Source of the DNA: an uncultured Aquimarina sp.
GTDB lineage: Bacteria > Bacteroidota > Bacteroidia > Flavobacteriales > Flavobacteriaceae
Length of the DNA: 64,000 bases
Direction of reading: 5' to 3'
Assembly: GCA_947493495.1 (NCBI GenBank)
Contig: CANLRN010000012.1
Coordinates: 24,478-88,477, forward strand
Translations under genes and position numbers: made by a program
Part shown: piece after piece, positions 9,777-18,622 of the stretch
Numbering within the stretch: position 1 is the first letter of the stretch
Layout: every line of letters starts with the position of its first letter
The notes under the pieces: model-generated
Seen by the model: only the letters and a program-made list of their open reading frames with translations
What the model was told of the DNA's origin: nothing
The model's database searches: none

Positions 9777-10139
9777 TTACAGTGGTTCTGAGATTAAGGT
9801 GAGATAGCTCATATTAAAAGCGATGTATCCGTTAATTTTTTTCGCTCTAGGTAATGCTTCTTCATAACTCCACGCAAAATAATTATCGGTATAGTCTCCT
9901 TGTATATTCCAATAGGTTGCATCTCCTTTTATAGGGCAGTGACTTTGCCTTTTGGGTTCTTGCTCTAATTGGATTTTTATGGCTTCTTTTGGGAGATAGA
10001 ATACAGGGTTATAGACACTTTTTCCCACTTCTTTTAAGATTAGAGCAGTTGTCGTTTCTGCTACGATCGTATCTTTATATTTTAAAGTCAATTTTCTATC
10101 ATATTGATCAATAACGGTATAATGTCTTTTTTCTTCCAT
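9777..10139 (-). CDS. DUF427 domain protein
   Basis: 120 residues, one domain. It has the DUF427 pattern: NPVFYLPKEAI, SHCPIKGDATYWNI (the conserved C-P-x-K-G-x-A-x-Y-W) and YFAWSYEEALP, ending in IAFNM. The family has a small beta-barrel fold and unknown function. No signal peptide. It stands alone with 159 bp to the MOSC gene downstream. Confidence 0.88.
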   Translation of the reverse strand: MEEKRHYTVIDQYDRKLTLKYKDTIVAETTTALILKEVGKSVYNPVFYLPKEAIKIQLEQEPKRQSHCPIKGDATYWNIQGDYTDNYFAWSYEEALPRAKKINGYIAFNMSYLTLISEPL

Positions 10140-10738
10140 TGATTATGTATTTAATTATTAGATAAAATTCTGTACTTGTTACACCTGGATGCGACCGTCC
10201 AAAAAGTAATATATTTTTATCACAATGCGCCCTGTTGGCAGTGAAAATAGGCAAAAACTGGTAATTCTATGTATCTGTTTCTAAATAATGGATAATAAAT
10301 TATTTATAAGTGCTACAGACAAAGTTAACAACTTTATGTTACATCGAAATAATGTTTATGAATCCAAGATAAATAAAATTATCTGCTAAAATCAGTTGTT
10401 TTTCGCACTACGTTTCAAATAGAAACCAATAGCAACATGCTATCTATATATTTTGTTTTTCGTTAGAACTGAAAACAGTGTACTTCAGTTTTCGAAGTGC
10501 TTATTCACAAAGTTATCTCAGATTTAACCATTGATAATGGGATAAAAAATACTTTTTATGGTAATCAGAAGAAAGTAACTTTAATTAGCACTATACAATT
10601 TATTATATAAGCACTTATTCTTTTAATTTTAGTAGTCCTACAAAAGGAAATGTCATTTTTTATGCATTCACAATTTTATATCAGGTAGGTATAATTTTAT
10701 ACTTAATAATAACTCTTTATAAATCAAATCTGTATGGT
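10140..10738. other. 599-bp intergenic region, nothing recognised
   Basis: AT-rich spacer between the divergent DUF427 and AraC-type genes. I see no small gene, RNA, repeat or clear promoter consensus. The only ORF nearby on the minus strand (10668-10853) runs antisense into the regulator and has no family character. Confidence 0.5.
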
Positions 10739-11602
10739 ATGGAAAAAGTAAAAGAATATCATTTACATAAAGAAGATCATTCTCAACTACATTTTGAGTT
10801 AAAAGATGCAAGACCCTATTTTTTAGATAATTATGATCACGCAATAAAAGCACATCGTCATAGTTTTTATCAGTTAGTGTGGTTTACAAGTGCTGGAAGA
10901 CATTATGTGGACTATGAGATTGTAGAACATCCAGAAAATACTGTGTTTTTTCTAAAAAAAGGGCAAATTCATTATTTCTGCTCCGATTCTAAAAATGAAG
11001 GCTATTTATTTCATTTTAATGATTCATTTATTAATAAATTCGATAGTGATACAGAAAATAGACTTAATTATTTACTCTTTAATGAAATAGGGAATGCTTT
11101 TATAGAACTTCCAGAAGATAAATTAATAAAATTTAAACAACTTTCAGTACTGATTGCTGATGAGCTAAAAGATAAAGAGTATAATTATGTACAACAGATA
11201 TATTGCCTTTTTCAATCCCTACTTACTTTCATAAAACGTATTAAACAAGAACAACAACCTATTAGTTATTTTACGGATATCGATTACGGCATTATCATAC
11301 GATTTAAGCAGCTTATTGATAAAAACATACACACATTTTTAAGTATCGATATGTATAGCGATCTACTTGGCATAAGTTCTAAAAAATTAACAACGATATC
11401 TAAAAAATATTTAAGTACTACTCCTGCAAATGTGGTTCATTCCATAAAAATATTGACTGCTAAAAGATTATTATGCAATCACAAACTTACCATCAAAGAA
11501 ATTGCATATGATTTAGGTTTTAATCAACCTACATATTTTACAAAGTATTTTAAAAAGCATACTGGACAGAAACCCAAGGAGTTTCAAAATCAAGTGCTCT
11601 AG
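10739..11602 (+). CDS. AraC family transcriptional regulator (paralogue 1)
   Basis: 287 residues. N-terminal cupin-like sensing domain (about 1-150; AHRHSFYQLVWFTSAGRHYVD contains the His-rich strand) and C-terminal AraC-type double helix-turn-helix (about 187-287) with TIKEIAYDLGFNQPTYFTKY and KKHTGQKPKEF. The start ATG at 10739 aligns with the paralogue's YHLHKA.P/YHLHKEDHS opening. It is followed 98 bp downstream by the SDR and OsmC genes on the same strand, its probable targets. The regulator at 13162-14037 shares the same N-terminal layout, so the two arose by duplication. The ligand is unknown. Confidence 0.9.
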   Translation: MEKVKEYHLHKEDHSQLHFELKDARPYFLDNYDHAIKAHRHSFYQLVWFTSAGRHYVDYEIVEHPENTVFFLKKGQIHYFCSDSKNEGYLFHFNDSFINKFDSDTENRLNYLLFNEIGNAFIELPEDKLIKFKQLSVLIADELKDKEYNYVQQIYCLFQSLLTFIKRIKQEQQPISYFTDIDYGIIIRFKQLIDKNIHTFLSIDMYSDLLGISSKKLTTISKKYLSTTPANVVHSIKILTAKRLLCNHKLTIKEIAYDLGFNQPTYFTKYFKKHTGQKPKEFQNQVL

Positions 11603-11700
11603 TTTACCTTTTTTGCACTCTATATTGCCATTTTTTCTGCTATTTCTAATCGAAATTTGTAATATAATTTTTTAAAAACATAATTAAATAGATATAGCGT

Positions 11701-12456
11701 ATGAGTGCACAAGCATTGATTATAGGAGGAACTTCTGGAATGGGAAAAGCTACTGCAAAACAATTATTAGAGCAAGGAATAAATGTTGTTATTGTTGGTA
11801 AAGAAGATAAATTATTAGACGGTACTAAAGCAGAATTTTCTTCTCTAGGAAATGTAACTGTCATAGGTCTTGATTTATTTGATATGGGAGCAGTGAAATC
11901 TTTTTCAGATACTCTTAAATCTAAAGTACCAAATCTAAAATATGTATTAAATGCTGCAGGTTTTTTTAGCCCTAAGCTATTTTTAGAACATACAGAACAG
12001 GATTATGATATCTATCACAATTTTAATAAAGCATTTTTCTTTATCACTCAAGCAGCTGCTACTATCTTAAAAGAAAATGGAGGTGGTTCTATTGTGAATA
12101 TTGGATCTATGTGGGCAAAACAAGCAATCAAGGCAACTCCTTCTTCTGCATACTCTATGGCAAAAGCTGGATTACATGCATTTACTCAACATTTAGCAAT
12201 GGAATTAGCGGATCATAATATTCGTGTAAACTCCGTTTCTCCTGCTGTAGTTGTAACTCCTATCTATGGATCTTTTATTGAAGAAGAAAAAATAGAAGAA
12301 ACACTACAAGGCTTTAATGATTTTCATCCTATCGGTCGAGTAGGAAGACCCGAAGATATTGCTAAAACAATCAATTTCTTACTATTGGAAGATAGCTCTT
12401 GGGTAACAGGTGCTATCTGGGATATCGATGGAGGTGTAATGGCAGGAAGAAATTAG
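11701..12456 (+). CDS. Short-chain dehydrogenase/reductase (paralogue 1)
   Basis: 251 residues, classical SDR. Cofactor loop GGTSGMG (9-15), NAAG (84-87), catalytic Ser136 in NIGSMWAKQ, Tyr151 and Lys155 in SAYSMAKAG, and C-terminal VTGAIWDIDGGVM. Substrate unknown. It shares with the SDR at 15541-16290 a distinctive stretch from GSMWAKQ through [10 protein letters not shown], so the two are recent paralogues. The OsmC gene follows after 40 bp on the same strand, suggesting an operon under the adjacent AraC regulator. Confidence 0.93.
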   Translation: MSAQALIIGGTSGMGKATAKQLLEQGINVVIVGKEDKLLDGTKAEFSSLGNVTVIGLDLFDMGAVKSFSDTLKSKVPNLKYVLNAAGFFSPKLFLEHTEQDYDIYHNFNKAFFFITQAAATILKENGGGSIVNIGSMWAKQAIKATPSSAYSMAKAGLHAFTQHLAMELADHNIRVNSVSPAVVVTPIYGSFIEEEKIEETLQGFNDFHPIGRVGRPEDIAKTINFLLLEDSSWVTGAIWDIDGGVMAGRN

Positions 12457-12496
12457 AAAAAGAATCATATTTATTAACAATTTAAATAGAATCAAA

Positions 12497-13051
12497 ATGG
12501 TAGAAAGTAAAACAGAATTAATCAACGGAATAGATACAGATGGTTTACAACAATATGTAGACACTATCACAGAAAACCCTTCAGAAGCTATTTCTAGCTA
12601 TGGGATCAAAGCAGAATGGAAAGGTGGAGTTAAAACCGAAATTACAGCATTGAACCAAAAGGTAGGAGCTACTGAAATTGAAAAAGATTTTAAATTCACT
12701 ATTGATGAACCTAATGAGTTGTTAGGAACCAATAGTTATCCTTCTCCACAAGAATATCTAATGGGAGGACTTGCTGGATGTATGATGGTAGGATTCGTTG
12801 CTGGAGCAGCTTCTAAAAATATAAAATTAGATAGTGTAACGCTAACAATCAAAGGAGATCTAAATCTTCGTGGTTTTCTAAACGTAGATGAAAATGCTCC
12901 AGTAGGTTTTGATGAGTTAAAATTTAACTATGATGTAAAAGGAGAAGGAACACAATCGGATTATGATGCTATTATTGAAGATGTTAGAAAATTTTCTCCT
13001 AATTATAGGACGATGACGGATGCTGTAAAAATGACAGCATATAAGATTTAA
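12497..13051 (+). CDS. OsmC/Ohr family protein with one of the two redox cysteines missing
   Basis: 184 residues. OsmC fold: YLMGGLAGCMMVGFVAGA on the central helix gives the first conserved cysteine (Cys95). The usual second cysteine, in a C-P-V/N motif near the C-terminus, is replaced by serine in KFSPNYRTM (Ser167). OsmC/Ohr enzymes reduce organic hydroperoxides with a two-cysteine cycle, so this protein may use another thiol partner or have another role. It is the last gene of the SDR-OsmC unit and ends before a strong terminator at 13082-13120. Confidence 0.88.
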   Translation: MVESKTELINGIDTDGLQQYVDTITENPSEAISSYGIKAEWKGGVKTEITALNQKVGATEIEKDFKFTIDEPNELLGTNSYPSPQEYLMGGLAGCMMVGFVAGAASKNIKLDSVTLTIKGDLNLRGFLNVDENAPVGFDELKFNYDVKGEGTQSDYDAIIEDVRKFSPNYRTMTDAVKMTAYKI

Positions 13052-13081
13052 AATTTTGCACACCTATATATATGCAAAATG

Positions 13082-13120
13082 AAAAGGCAGAAGCTCATGG
13101 TGACTTCTGTCTTTTTTATT
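13082..13120 (+). terminator. Rho-independent terminator after the OsmC gene
   Basis: 12-bp stem AAAAGGCAGAAG (13082-13093) pairing with CTTCTGTCTTTT (13104-13115, one G-U pair), 10-nt loop, followed by T-rich sequence. It lies 30 bp after the OsmC stop. Confidence 0.85.
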
Positions 13121-13130
13121 TTTGACCCCC

Positions 13131-13150
13131 CCCTTAACTAAACGACATTA
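13131..13150 (-). repeat. Solo terminal repeat resembling the IS4-type end seen at 19135 and 55151
   Basis: Read on the minus strand this is TAATGTCGTTTAGTTAAGGG, matching the IS/MITE end CAATGTCRTTAAGTTAAG found at 19135 and 55151 at most positions. It is directly preceded on the plus strand by more cytosines (eight in total, 13126-13133). No partner repeat was found within a few hundred bases, so it is probably the scar of a lost element. Confidence 0.45.
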
Positions 13151-13161
13151 ATAATTTAAGG

Positions 13162-14037
13162 CTACACAGCATCTCTATACATTTTTGGGGATATCCCAAC
13201 AAATCTTTTAAAGTATTTTACAAAATAAGAAGCATCTTCAAATCCAATCTTAAAAGCAATTTCACCAATCTGTAATGAGGTAAATCTCAATAATCTTTTT
13301 GCTTCTAATATGACTCGTTCTGCTATTAACTGAGATGCAGGTTTATCTACTATATTCTTGGTTATTGTAGTCAATGTTTTTGATGAAATATTAAGTAGTT
13401 CTGCATAGTCACTAACAGACAAACTTTTTTGGTAATTCTCTTCTATAAGCTCTTTATATTTGGCAAATTGAAGCTCATAATGACTACTAAATTGGAGATG
13501 TGTATTTCCATCACTTCGGTGTATTCTCTCTAAAATGATCAATAATGATTTTAATGAAAATCGAATAATATCTTCATAACCAAAAGCTCTTCTAAGAGAA
13601 AGTTCTTTTTTAATTAGTTCCATATAAGAAGTAGCAACAGAAACCGTTTCTTCGTCTATTACATAGCAAGAATTTTTGTGAGAGTTGAAGATATTATATT
13701 TCAAAAAAATATCAATATCATTATGCATAAAAAAACTCTCATTAAAATGAATCAAATATCCTTCTACACTATAATTAGTATCAAAAGCATGAATGTGATC
13801 TTTGGGAATAAATAAGACCATATTTTTTTTTATAGGATAGTCTTTAAAATCTATAGTATGTACTCCACCTTCATCAAAAAACCAAATAATCTGATAATAA
13901 CTATGAGAATGAGCAATAGCTGCTTTTTCACCACTTTTTTTTCTATATCTATTCAGATCATATACCTCAAACTGAAGTTTTTCTGGATGCGCCTTATGAA
14001 GATGGTATTTTTCTATTTTGGTGCTTAAATCTTTCAT
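13162..14037 (-). CDS. AraC family transcriptional regulator (paralogue 2)
   Basis: 291 residues. Same layout as the regulator at 10739: N-terminal cupin-like domain (AIAHSHSYYQIIWFFDEGG near 37-55) and C-terminal AraC helix-turn-helix (about 190-291) with LQIGEIAFKIGFEDASYFVKY and KRFVGISPKMYR. It lies downstream of the SDR2-CMD-amine oxidase genes on the same strand, so it may be transcribed last in that unit or from its own promoter. Convergent with the OsmC gene. Ligand unknown. Confidence 0.9.
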   Translation of the reverse strand: MKDLSTKIEKYHLHKAHPEKLQFEVYDLNRYRKKSGEKAAIAHSHSYYQIIWFFDEGGVHTIDFKDYPIKKNMVLFIPKDHIHAFDTNYSVEGYLIHFNESFFMHNDIDIFLKYNIFNSHKNSCYVIDEETVSVATSYMELIKKELSLRRAFGYEDIIRFSLKSLLIILERIHRSDGNTHLQFSSHYELQFAKYKELIEENYQKSLSVSDYAELLNISSKTLTTITKNIVDKPASQLIAERVILEAKRLLRFTSLQIGEIAFKIGFEDASYFVKYFKRFVGISPKMYRDAV

Positions 14038-14102
14038 GTTATTTCATACGTTCTAGCTAGAGCTCCTCTAAAGTATATTATATTAGTAAGAAACCAGAAA
14101 AT

Positions 14103-15146
14103 TTATGCTAATATTTTTTCTGCAGCAATCATGCCACTATAGATAGCACCATCCATATACCCTCCATACATTGGAGAGGTTTCTGCTCCAGAAAAGAGGA
14201 GTTTCCCATTGAGATATGTGTTTTTAAACATATCGTCTCCATACCTGGGACTCATATAAATGGATTTAATTTTATGACAGGCTGTGTTCTTATCTTTAGA
14301 CCAGTCTTTTTCGGTATATGTTAGATACTCTAACACCTCAGGCCCTAAATATTTTTGTAAATGATCCAGAATTCTGGTTTTTCGTTCTTCTTCAGAAACA
14401 TCACGTAATCCTTCATTGACGAATCCCATTAAAGCAAATGTTTTTTCTTCGATATCATTATGATCATACAATTCTGTTACAGCTCCGACTTGGCCAATAA
14501 GGGTTCCAGATAATTTTTTTTCTTTCCAAAAAGGAGATTTAAAAGTCAATCCTACTTTTATCGCATTACTCATCCAAGTATGTGTATTATCCATTACTTT
14601 GGTAAACGCTTCTGGGAGTTCTGGAGAAAATGAAATGCGTGTTGCAATTCTAGGAGGGATTGTTATGATAACTTTCTCTGCGGTATACGTCTCTTTATCT
14701 GTTACAACTGCGATATGGTTATCTTTTTCTTGTATTTCTGTAACAGTAGTACTGATGTGTATACGGTCTTTACTTATCGATGCTAATGCATCAATCATAG
14801 CGGTAGACCCTCCTGCAATTCGATAAGCAGATGGAGCATGGGGGTCGCTTTCGAAATAGTGAGCTGGTGCCATAGAATTGTACACCAGCACACTTTTTCC
14901 TTTATTATATTGAAAAAATTTGCCTACTGCTATTGTATCTAATAAATCAATTACATGCTGATGATGGTTCTGAAACCATGTAGCACCATAATCAATTCCG
15001 TTTTCAGTTAGGATACGCCCGCCTATACGATCTCTGGATTCTAAGATAAGAATATCAGTTTCTCCTTGTTTATGTAGCATATACGCTGTGGTGAGTCCAG
15101 AAAGACCCGCTCCTATTATAATGTGTTTAGCAGTAGTTTTTTTCAT
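14103..15146 (-). CDS. Flavin-containing amine oxidoreductase
   Basis: 347 residues. FAD-binding Rossmann motif IIGAGLSGLTTAYML (10-24) with ESRDRIGGRI (the second FAD contact), and the C-terminal FAD motif LLFSGAETSPMYGGYMDGA. This is the flavin monoamine oxidase/NAD(P)-binding protein architecture; the length is at the short end for the family. No signal peptide. The start ATG overlaps the stop of the upstream CMD gene in a TAATG arrangement, so translation is probably coupled. The amine substrate cannot be deduced. Confidence 0.9.
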   Translation of the reverse strand: MKKTTAKHIIIGAGLSGLTTAYMLHKQGETDILILESRDRIGGRILTENGIDYGATWFQNHHQHVIDLLDTIAVGKFFQYNKGKSVLVYNSMAPAHYFESDPHAPSAYRIAGGSTAMIDALASISKDRIHISTTVTEIQEKDNHIAVVTDKETYTAEKVIITIPPRIATRISFSPELPEAFTKVMDNTHTWMSNAIKVGLTFKSPFWKEKKLSGTLIGQVGAVTELYDHNDIEEKTFALMGFVNEGLRDVSEEERKTRILDHLQKYLGPEVLEYLTYTEKDWSKDKNTACHKIKSIYMSPRYGDDMFKNTYLNGKLLFSGAETSPMYGGYMDGAIYSGMIAAEKILA

Positions 15147-15451
15147 TACTCTTCTATTAAATGGGTACCGTGTACTACGGCAGCACCTGCCCGTAAAGCT
15201 GCTGCTATAAATGTAACTTCAGCTAATTCCTCTTGTGTAGCTCCTGCCTTTATAGCATGATCCTTATGGATCTCTAGACAGTAAGGGCATTGTGTTGTCA
15301 ATCCCACTGCAACAGCAATAAGTTCTTTATATTTTTTTGGAATAGCTCCATCGCCTAAAGCGGCTTCATCTAATCCTTGAAAAGCTTTCATCGCTGCTTC
15401 TGCATTTTTTCCTAGTGCACCTAATTTACTTAGGTTATTCATATTATACAT
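15146..15451 (-). CDS. Carboxymuconolactone decarboxylase/AhpD-like protein
   Basis: 101 residues, a single CMD domain. The AhpD-type redox motif is intact: Glu43 in KELIAVAVG, Cys55 and Cys58 in TTQCPYCLEIH, His62, then ALRAGAAVVHG near the end. Such proteins act as alkyl-hydroperoxide reductase partners. The context (OsmC relative nearby, SDR and amine oxidase adjacent) suggests peroxide or reactive-carbonyl handling. It overlaps the amine oxidase start by one base. ATG at 15442 is an alternative start. Confidence 0.92.
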   Translation of the reverse strand: MYNMNNLSKLGALGKNAEAAMKAFQGLDEAALGDGAIPKKYKELIAVAVGLTTQCPYCLEIHKDHAIKAGATQEELAEVTFIAAALRAGAAVVHGTHLIEE

Positions 15452-15540
15452 GGTGATATGGTGATTTTATTTTTAAAAAATTTTACAAATTGGCAAAGCT
15501 ATTTTTATAGCTTTGCCATAAATTGTACCTATATTATATA

Positions 15541-16290
15541 TTAATTTCTTCCCGACATTACGCCTCCATCAGTATCCCAGATTGCTCCTGTTACCCATCC
15601 AGCTTTATCAGATAATAAATAAGAAATAGTGTCCGCTACATCTTTTGCTTTTCCGTTTCTTCCGATTGGATGAAAACCGTGAAAATCTTGAAGCGCATCA
15701 TGTGCTTCTTGCTTTCCTCCAAAAACACTTTCGTATACTGGTGTTTCTACCACAGCAGGAGATACTGCATTTACACGGATCTTATGATCTGCAAGCTCCA
15801 TAGCTAGGTGTTGCGTTAATGAATGCAATCCAGCTTTTTGCATAGAATATGCTGATGATGGTGTTGCTTTTACAGCTTGTTTAGCCCACATAGATCCTAC
15901 ATTTACAATAGAACCACCTTGAGTTTCACTCATCTTTTTAGCAGCTGTTTGTGTAATAAAGAAAAAACCTCTATTCAGATCCTGGTATGAATTATAATCT
16001 GCTACAGTATGGTCTAAAAATGCTTTAGGGCCAAAAATCCCAGAAGCGTTTACTAGATAATCAAGGTTGTCCCAATTACTAACCGTTTGGTTCAATTGTT
16101 CTACTTGTTGTGAATTCGTAATATCAATCTTGTGTGTATGCAAGTTACCAGAAGCTGAATTTTTGAAAGTTTCTAACTTAGAGTCATTTGTACCTACAAC
16201 GTGTACTTCTACTCCTTCAGTTAATAAGTTTTCTGCAGTTGCTCTTCCGATACCACTACTACCACCTATAATTAATGCTCTTTTACTCAT
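15541..16290 (-). CDS. Short-chain dehydrogenase/reductase (paralogue 2)
   Basis: 249 residues, classical SDR: GGSSGIG (9-15), NASG (81-84), Ser133 in NVGSMWAKQ, Tyr148 and Lys152 in SAYSMQKAG, and [17 protein letters not shown] at the C-terminus. It is first in a minus-strand unit SDR2-CMD-amine oxidase-AraC2, with 89 bp to the CMD gene. Clearly paralogous to the SDR at 11701-12456 over its whole length. Substrate unknown. Confidence 0.93.
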   Translation of the reverse strand: MSKRALIIGGSSGIGRATAENLLTEGVEVHVVGTNDSKLETFKNSASGNLHTHKIDITNSQQVEQLNQTVSNWDNLDYLVNASGIFGPKAFLDHTVADYNSYQDLNRGFFFITQTAAKKMSETQGGSIVNVGSMWAKQAVKATPSSAYSMQKAGLHSLTQHLAMELADHKIRVNAVSPAVVETPVYESVFGGKQEAHDALQDFHGFHPIGRNGKAKDVADTISYLLSDKAGWVTGAIWDTDGGVMSGRN

Positions 16291-16550
16291 AATATTTGTT
16301 TTTGTTATTTAATTAAATATTGCTTCACAAAGATATCATGATAATTAATCTCTAAACTAGTGTAAAAAAGAGAATGAATGGTAATTATAGGAAACAACTA
16401 TTTTTTAGGGATTTTTTGCTATGTTGTAGTAATATCTTAACATATAATTCACATCGTATGCGTAAGGAAACTGTTTTTGTATCGTCTCGTTTTAAATTAC
16501 CATCTATTTTCTGAAAAATACCATATAAGAAAGATGCTATACTAATATCT

Positions 16551-17213
16551 TTGAATTATTGTGTTTCTTTAAAAAACAAGATTATAAAAAAAAGAATTGA
16601 TCATATTGTATATACAGTTTCTAATCTAGAAACTACGGTACTAGAATTTGAAAAAAAACTAGGAGTACAAGCAATTTTTGGCGGGTATCATAAAACACAA
16701 GGAACTAAAAATGCCCTGATTAATTTAAGTGATGAGTGCTACCTAGAACTACTCGCTTCCGATCCTACAAATACAAAAATAAAGCCTCCAAGATGGATGG
16801 GAGTAGATCTATTAACAAAAGATCAAATCACAAGATTTGCATTAAAATCTAATACACTCGAAAAAGACAGCCATATTTTACAACAGTACAATCCCAATAT
16901 GGGAGTACAATCAGCGGGATCTAGAAATGCACCAGATGGATCTTTATTAACTTGGGAGCTTACTATGCCATTGGCTACTCCAGAAGTCGAAATCATTCCT
17001 TTTATGATAGATTGGTCTAAAAGTGATATGCATCCTACTAACTATCTCCCTGATATGAGATGTACACTTAAAGCATTGCATGTGACACATCCAAAACCTG
17101 AAAAACTACAAGAATTGTATAAAAGACTAGCTTGCGAAATAGAAATTAATAAAGCAGAAGAAGTTTCGCTAAAAATGATAATAGATAGCCCAAATGGGCC
17201 TATAGAATTATAA
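16551..17213 (+). CDS. VOC/glyoxalase-like domain protein
   Basis: About 220 residues. A vicinal-oxygen-chelate module begins at RIDHIVYTVSNLETTVLEFE and continues with GGYHKTQGTKNALINLSDECYLELLA, then a second half with LTWELTMP and LHVTHPKPEKL, resembling the Glyoxalase_3 family (PF13468). Activity unknown. The start is uncertain: the frame opens with a TTG at 16551, and the nearby ATG at 16534 is in another frame. It heads a plus-strand run with the lipoprotein (15 bp gap) and DUF2911 genes. Confidence 0.82.
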   Translation: MNYCVSLKNKIIKKRIDHIVYTVSNLETTVLEFEKKLGVQAIFGGYHKTQGTKNALINLSDECYLELLASDPTNTKIKPPRWMGVDLLTKDQITRFALKSNTLEKDSHILQQYNPNMGVQSAGSRNAPDGSLLTWELTMPLATPEVEIIPFMIDWSKSDMHPTNYLPDMRCTLKALHVTHPKPEKLQELYKRLACEIEINKAEEVSLKMIIDSPNGPIEL

Positions 17214-17228
17214 ATAAAAAATGAAAAA

Positions 17229-18029
17229 ATGAAAAAGACATTCTATTGGATAATTTTTATACTCGTATTAGGATCCTGTAAGAATACTACAAAAACAACA
17301 GATCAATTACTACCTGTAGAGACAGAAAAAGATGTGGCTATATTGACATCTTCTGACCAAGAATATTCTAAAGCAGATAAGATTATCCTAGCAGCTATTG
17401 AAGCGCATGGAGGAGCATTGTATGATCAGGCAGATTATTCTTTCATTTTTAGAAAAAAAGAGTATCGTTTTATAAATAATGGAGATCAATATACGTATTC
17501 TGTTAAGCAGAATAAAGAGATCTTTGATTTTATTACTAATGGTAATTTTGAGCGATATATCAATGAAGAACCTGTTGAGCTTTCTCAAAAAAAGAGTGAT
17601 AAATATGCAGAAGCCTTAAACTCTGTAATCTATTTTGCCACCTTACCTCATAAACTTAGAGATGCTGCAGTGAACAAAAAATTTATAGAATCTACAGCAA
17701 TAAAAGGAATGAATTACGATGTTATTAAAATTACATTTAATCAAGAAGGAGGAGGTAAAGATCATGATGATGAGTTTCATTATTGGATCAATCAAAAAAC
17801 AAAGAAAATAGATTATTTGGCTTATAATTACACAGTAAATGGAGGTGGTGTTCGTTTTAGAAGTGCTTATAATCAGAGAGTAGTCGATGGAATCACTTTT
17901 CAGGATTATATCAATTGGAAAGCCCCTTTAGGCACTCCACTAAAAGATTTACCTAGCTTGTATGAGCAAGATAAATTAAAAGAATTATCACGGATCATTA
18001 ACGAAAATATTACAAACAAAAAGCAATAA
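17229..18029 (+). CDS. Conserved lipoprotein, DUF6503-like
   Basis: 266 residues. Lipoprotein signal peptide with lipobox LGSC (mature Cys about residue 17). The mature part begins ADKIILAAIEAHGGALYDQADYSF, followed by FRKKEYRF and a GGGKDHDDEFHYWI segment with KKIDYLAYNY. This layout recalls the flavobacterial DUF6503 family of unknown function; the family name is from memory and not certain. Probably in the periplasm, anchored to a membrane. It sits 4 bp upstream of the DUF2911 gene, so the two are co-expressed. Confidence 0.75.
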   Translation: MKKTFYWIIFILVLGSCKNTTKTTDQLLPVETEKDVAILTSSDQEYSKADKIILAAIEAHGGALYDQADYSFIFRKKEYRFINNGDQYTYSVKQNKEIFDFITNGNFERYINEEPVELSQKKSDKYAEALNSVIYFATLPHKLRDAAVNKKFIESTAIKGMNYDVIKITFNQEGGGKDHDDEFHYWINQKTKKIDYLAYNYTVNGGGVRFRSAYNQRVVDGITFQDYINWKAPLGTPLKDLPSLYEQDKLKELSRIINENITNKKQ

Positions 18030-18033
18030 AAGA

Positions 18034-18609
18034 ATGCTCAGAAATATCCTATTGCTATTAGTAACTATTATATCTGTACAAATACAAGGGCAGAAATTCG
18101 ATAAACTAGATAAAAGCCCTATGGATCGGGCCTATTATCCTGAAAAAGCAACATTGCGTACTTTTGAAAAATCTGACGAAAAGAAAAAAGCTTCCGAACC
18201 AAAAATTAGAGTTACCTATTCGAGACCCGCTAAAAAAGGGAGAGAAATATTTGGCAAACTCCTTAAATTCGAAAAATCTTGGAGAATTGGGGCTAATGAG
18301 TCTACCGAAATTATTTTCATGACTGATGTTGTTTTTGGGAATACGCCTATCAAAGCAGGAAGAAACTCTTTTATTGCAATTCCGACTGCAACAGAATGGA
18401 CACTTAAACTAAACACAATCGTAGATGGATGGGGAAATTATGGCTATGACCCCTCAAAAGATATTGCCAGTATTACGGCACCAGTACAAAGCAGTAAAAA
18501 AGAAATAGAATACTTATCAATAGCTTTGAATGAAGTTTCTACTACTATAGCACATCTAAAAATTGGATGGGACACTTCTATTGCAGAATTCCCTATTACT
18601 TTAAACTAA
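18034..18609 (+). CDS. DUF2911 domain protein, exported
   Basis: 191 residues. Sec signal peptide (1-20, ending QIQGQ). The DUF2911 domain starts at RVTYSRPAKKGREIFG and includes WRIGANESTEI, FIAIPTATEW and WGNYGYDPSKDI. Function unknown; commonly seen in Bacteroidota. Tightly linked to the upstream lipoprotein (4 bp) and the downstream DinB gene (13 bp). Confidence 0.88.
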   Translation: MLRNILLLLVTIISVQIQGQKFDKLDKSPMDRAYYPEKATLRTFEKSDEKKKASEPKIRVTYSRPAKKGREIFGKLLKFEKSWRIGANESTEIIFMTDVVFGNTPIKAGRNSFIAIPTATEWTLKLNTIVDGWGNYGYDPSKDIASITAPVQSSKKEIEYLSIALNEVSTTIAHLKIGWDTSIAEFPITLN

Positions 18610-18622
18610 AAAAGAACTTATT

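Noticed and set aside
10668..10853. 61-codon minus-strand ORF upstream of the AraC gene
   Set aside because: Overlaps the regulator start antisense and shows only low-complexity hydrophobic sequence.
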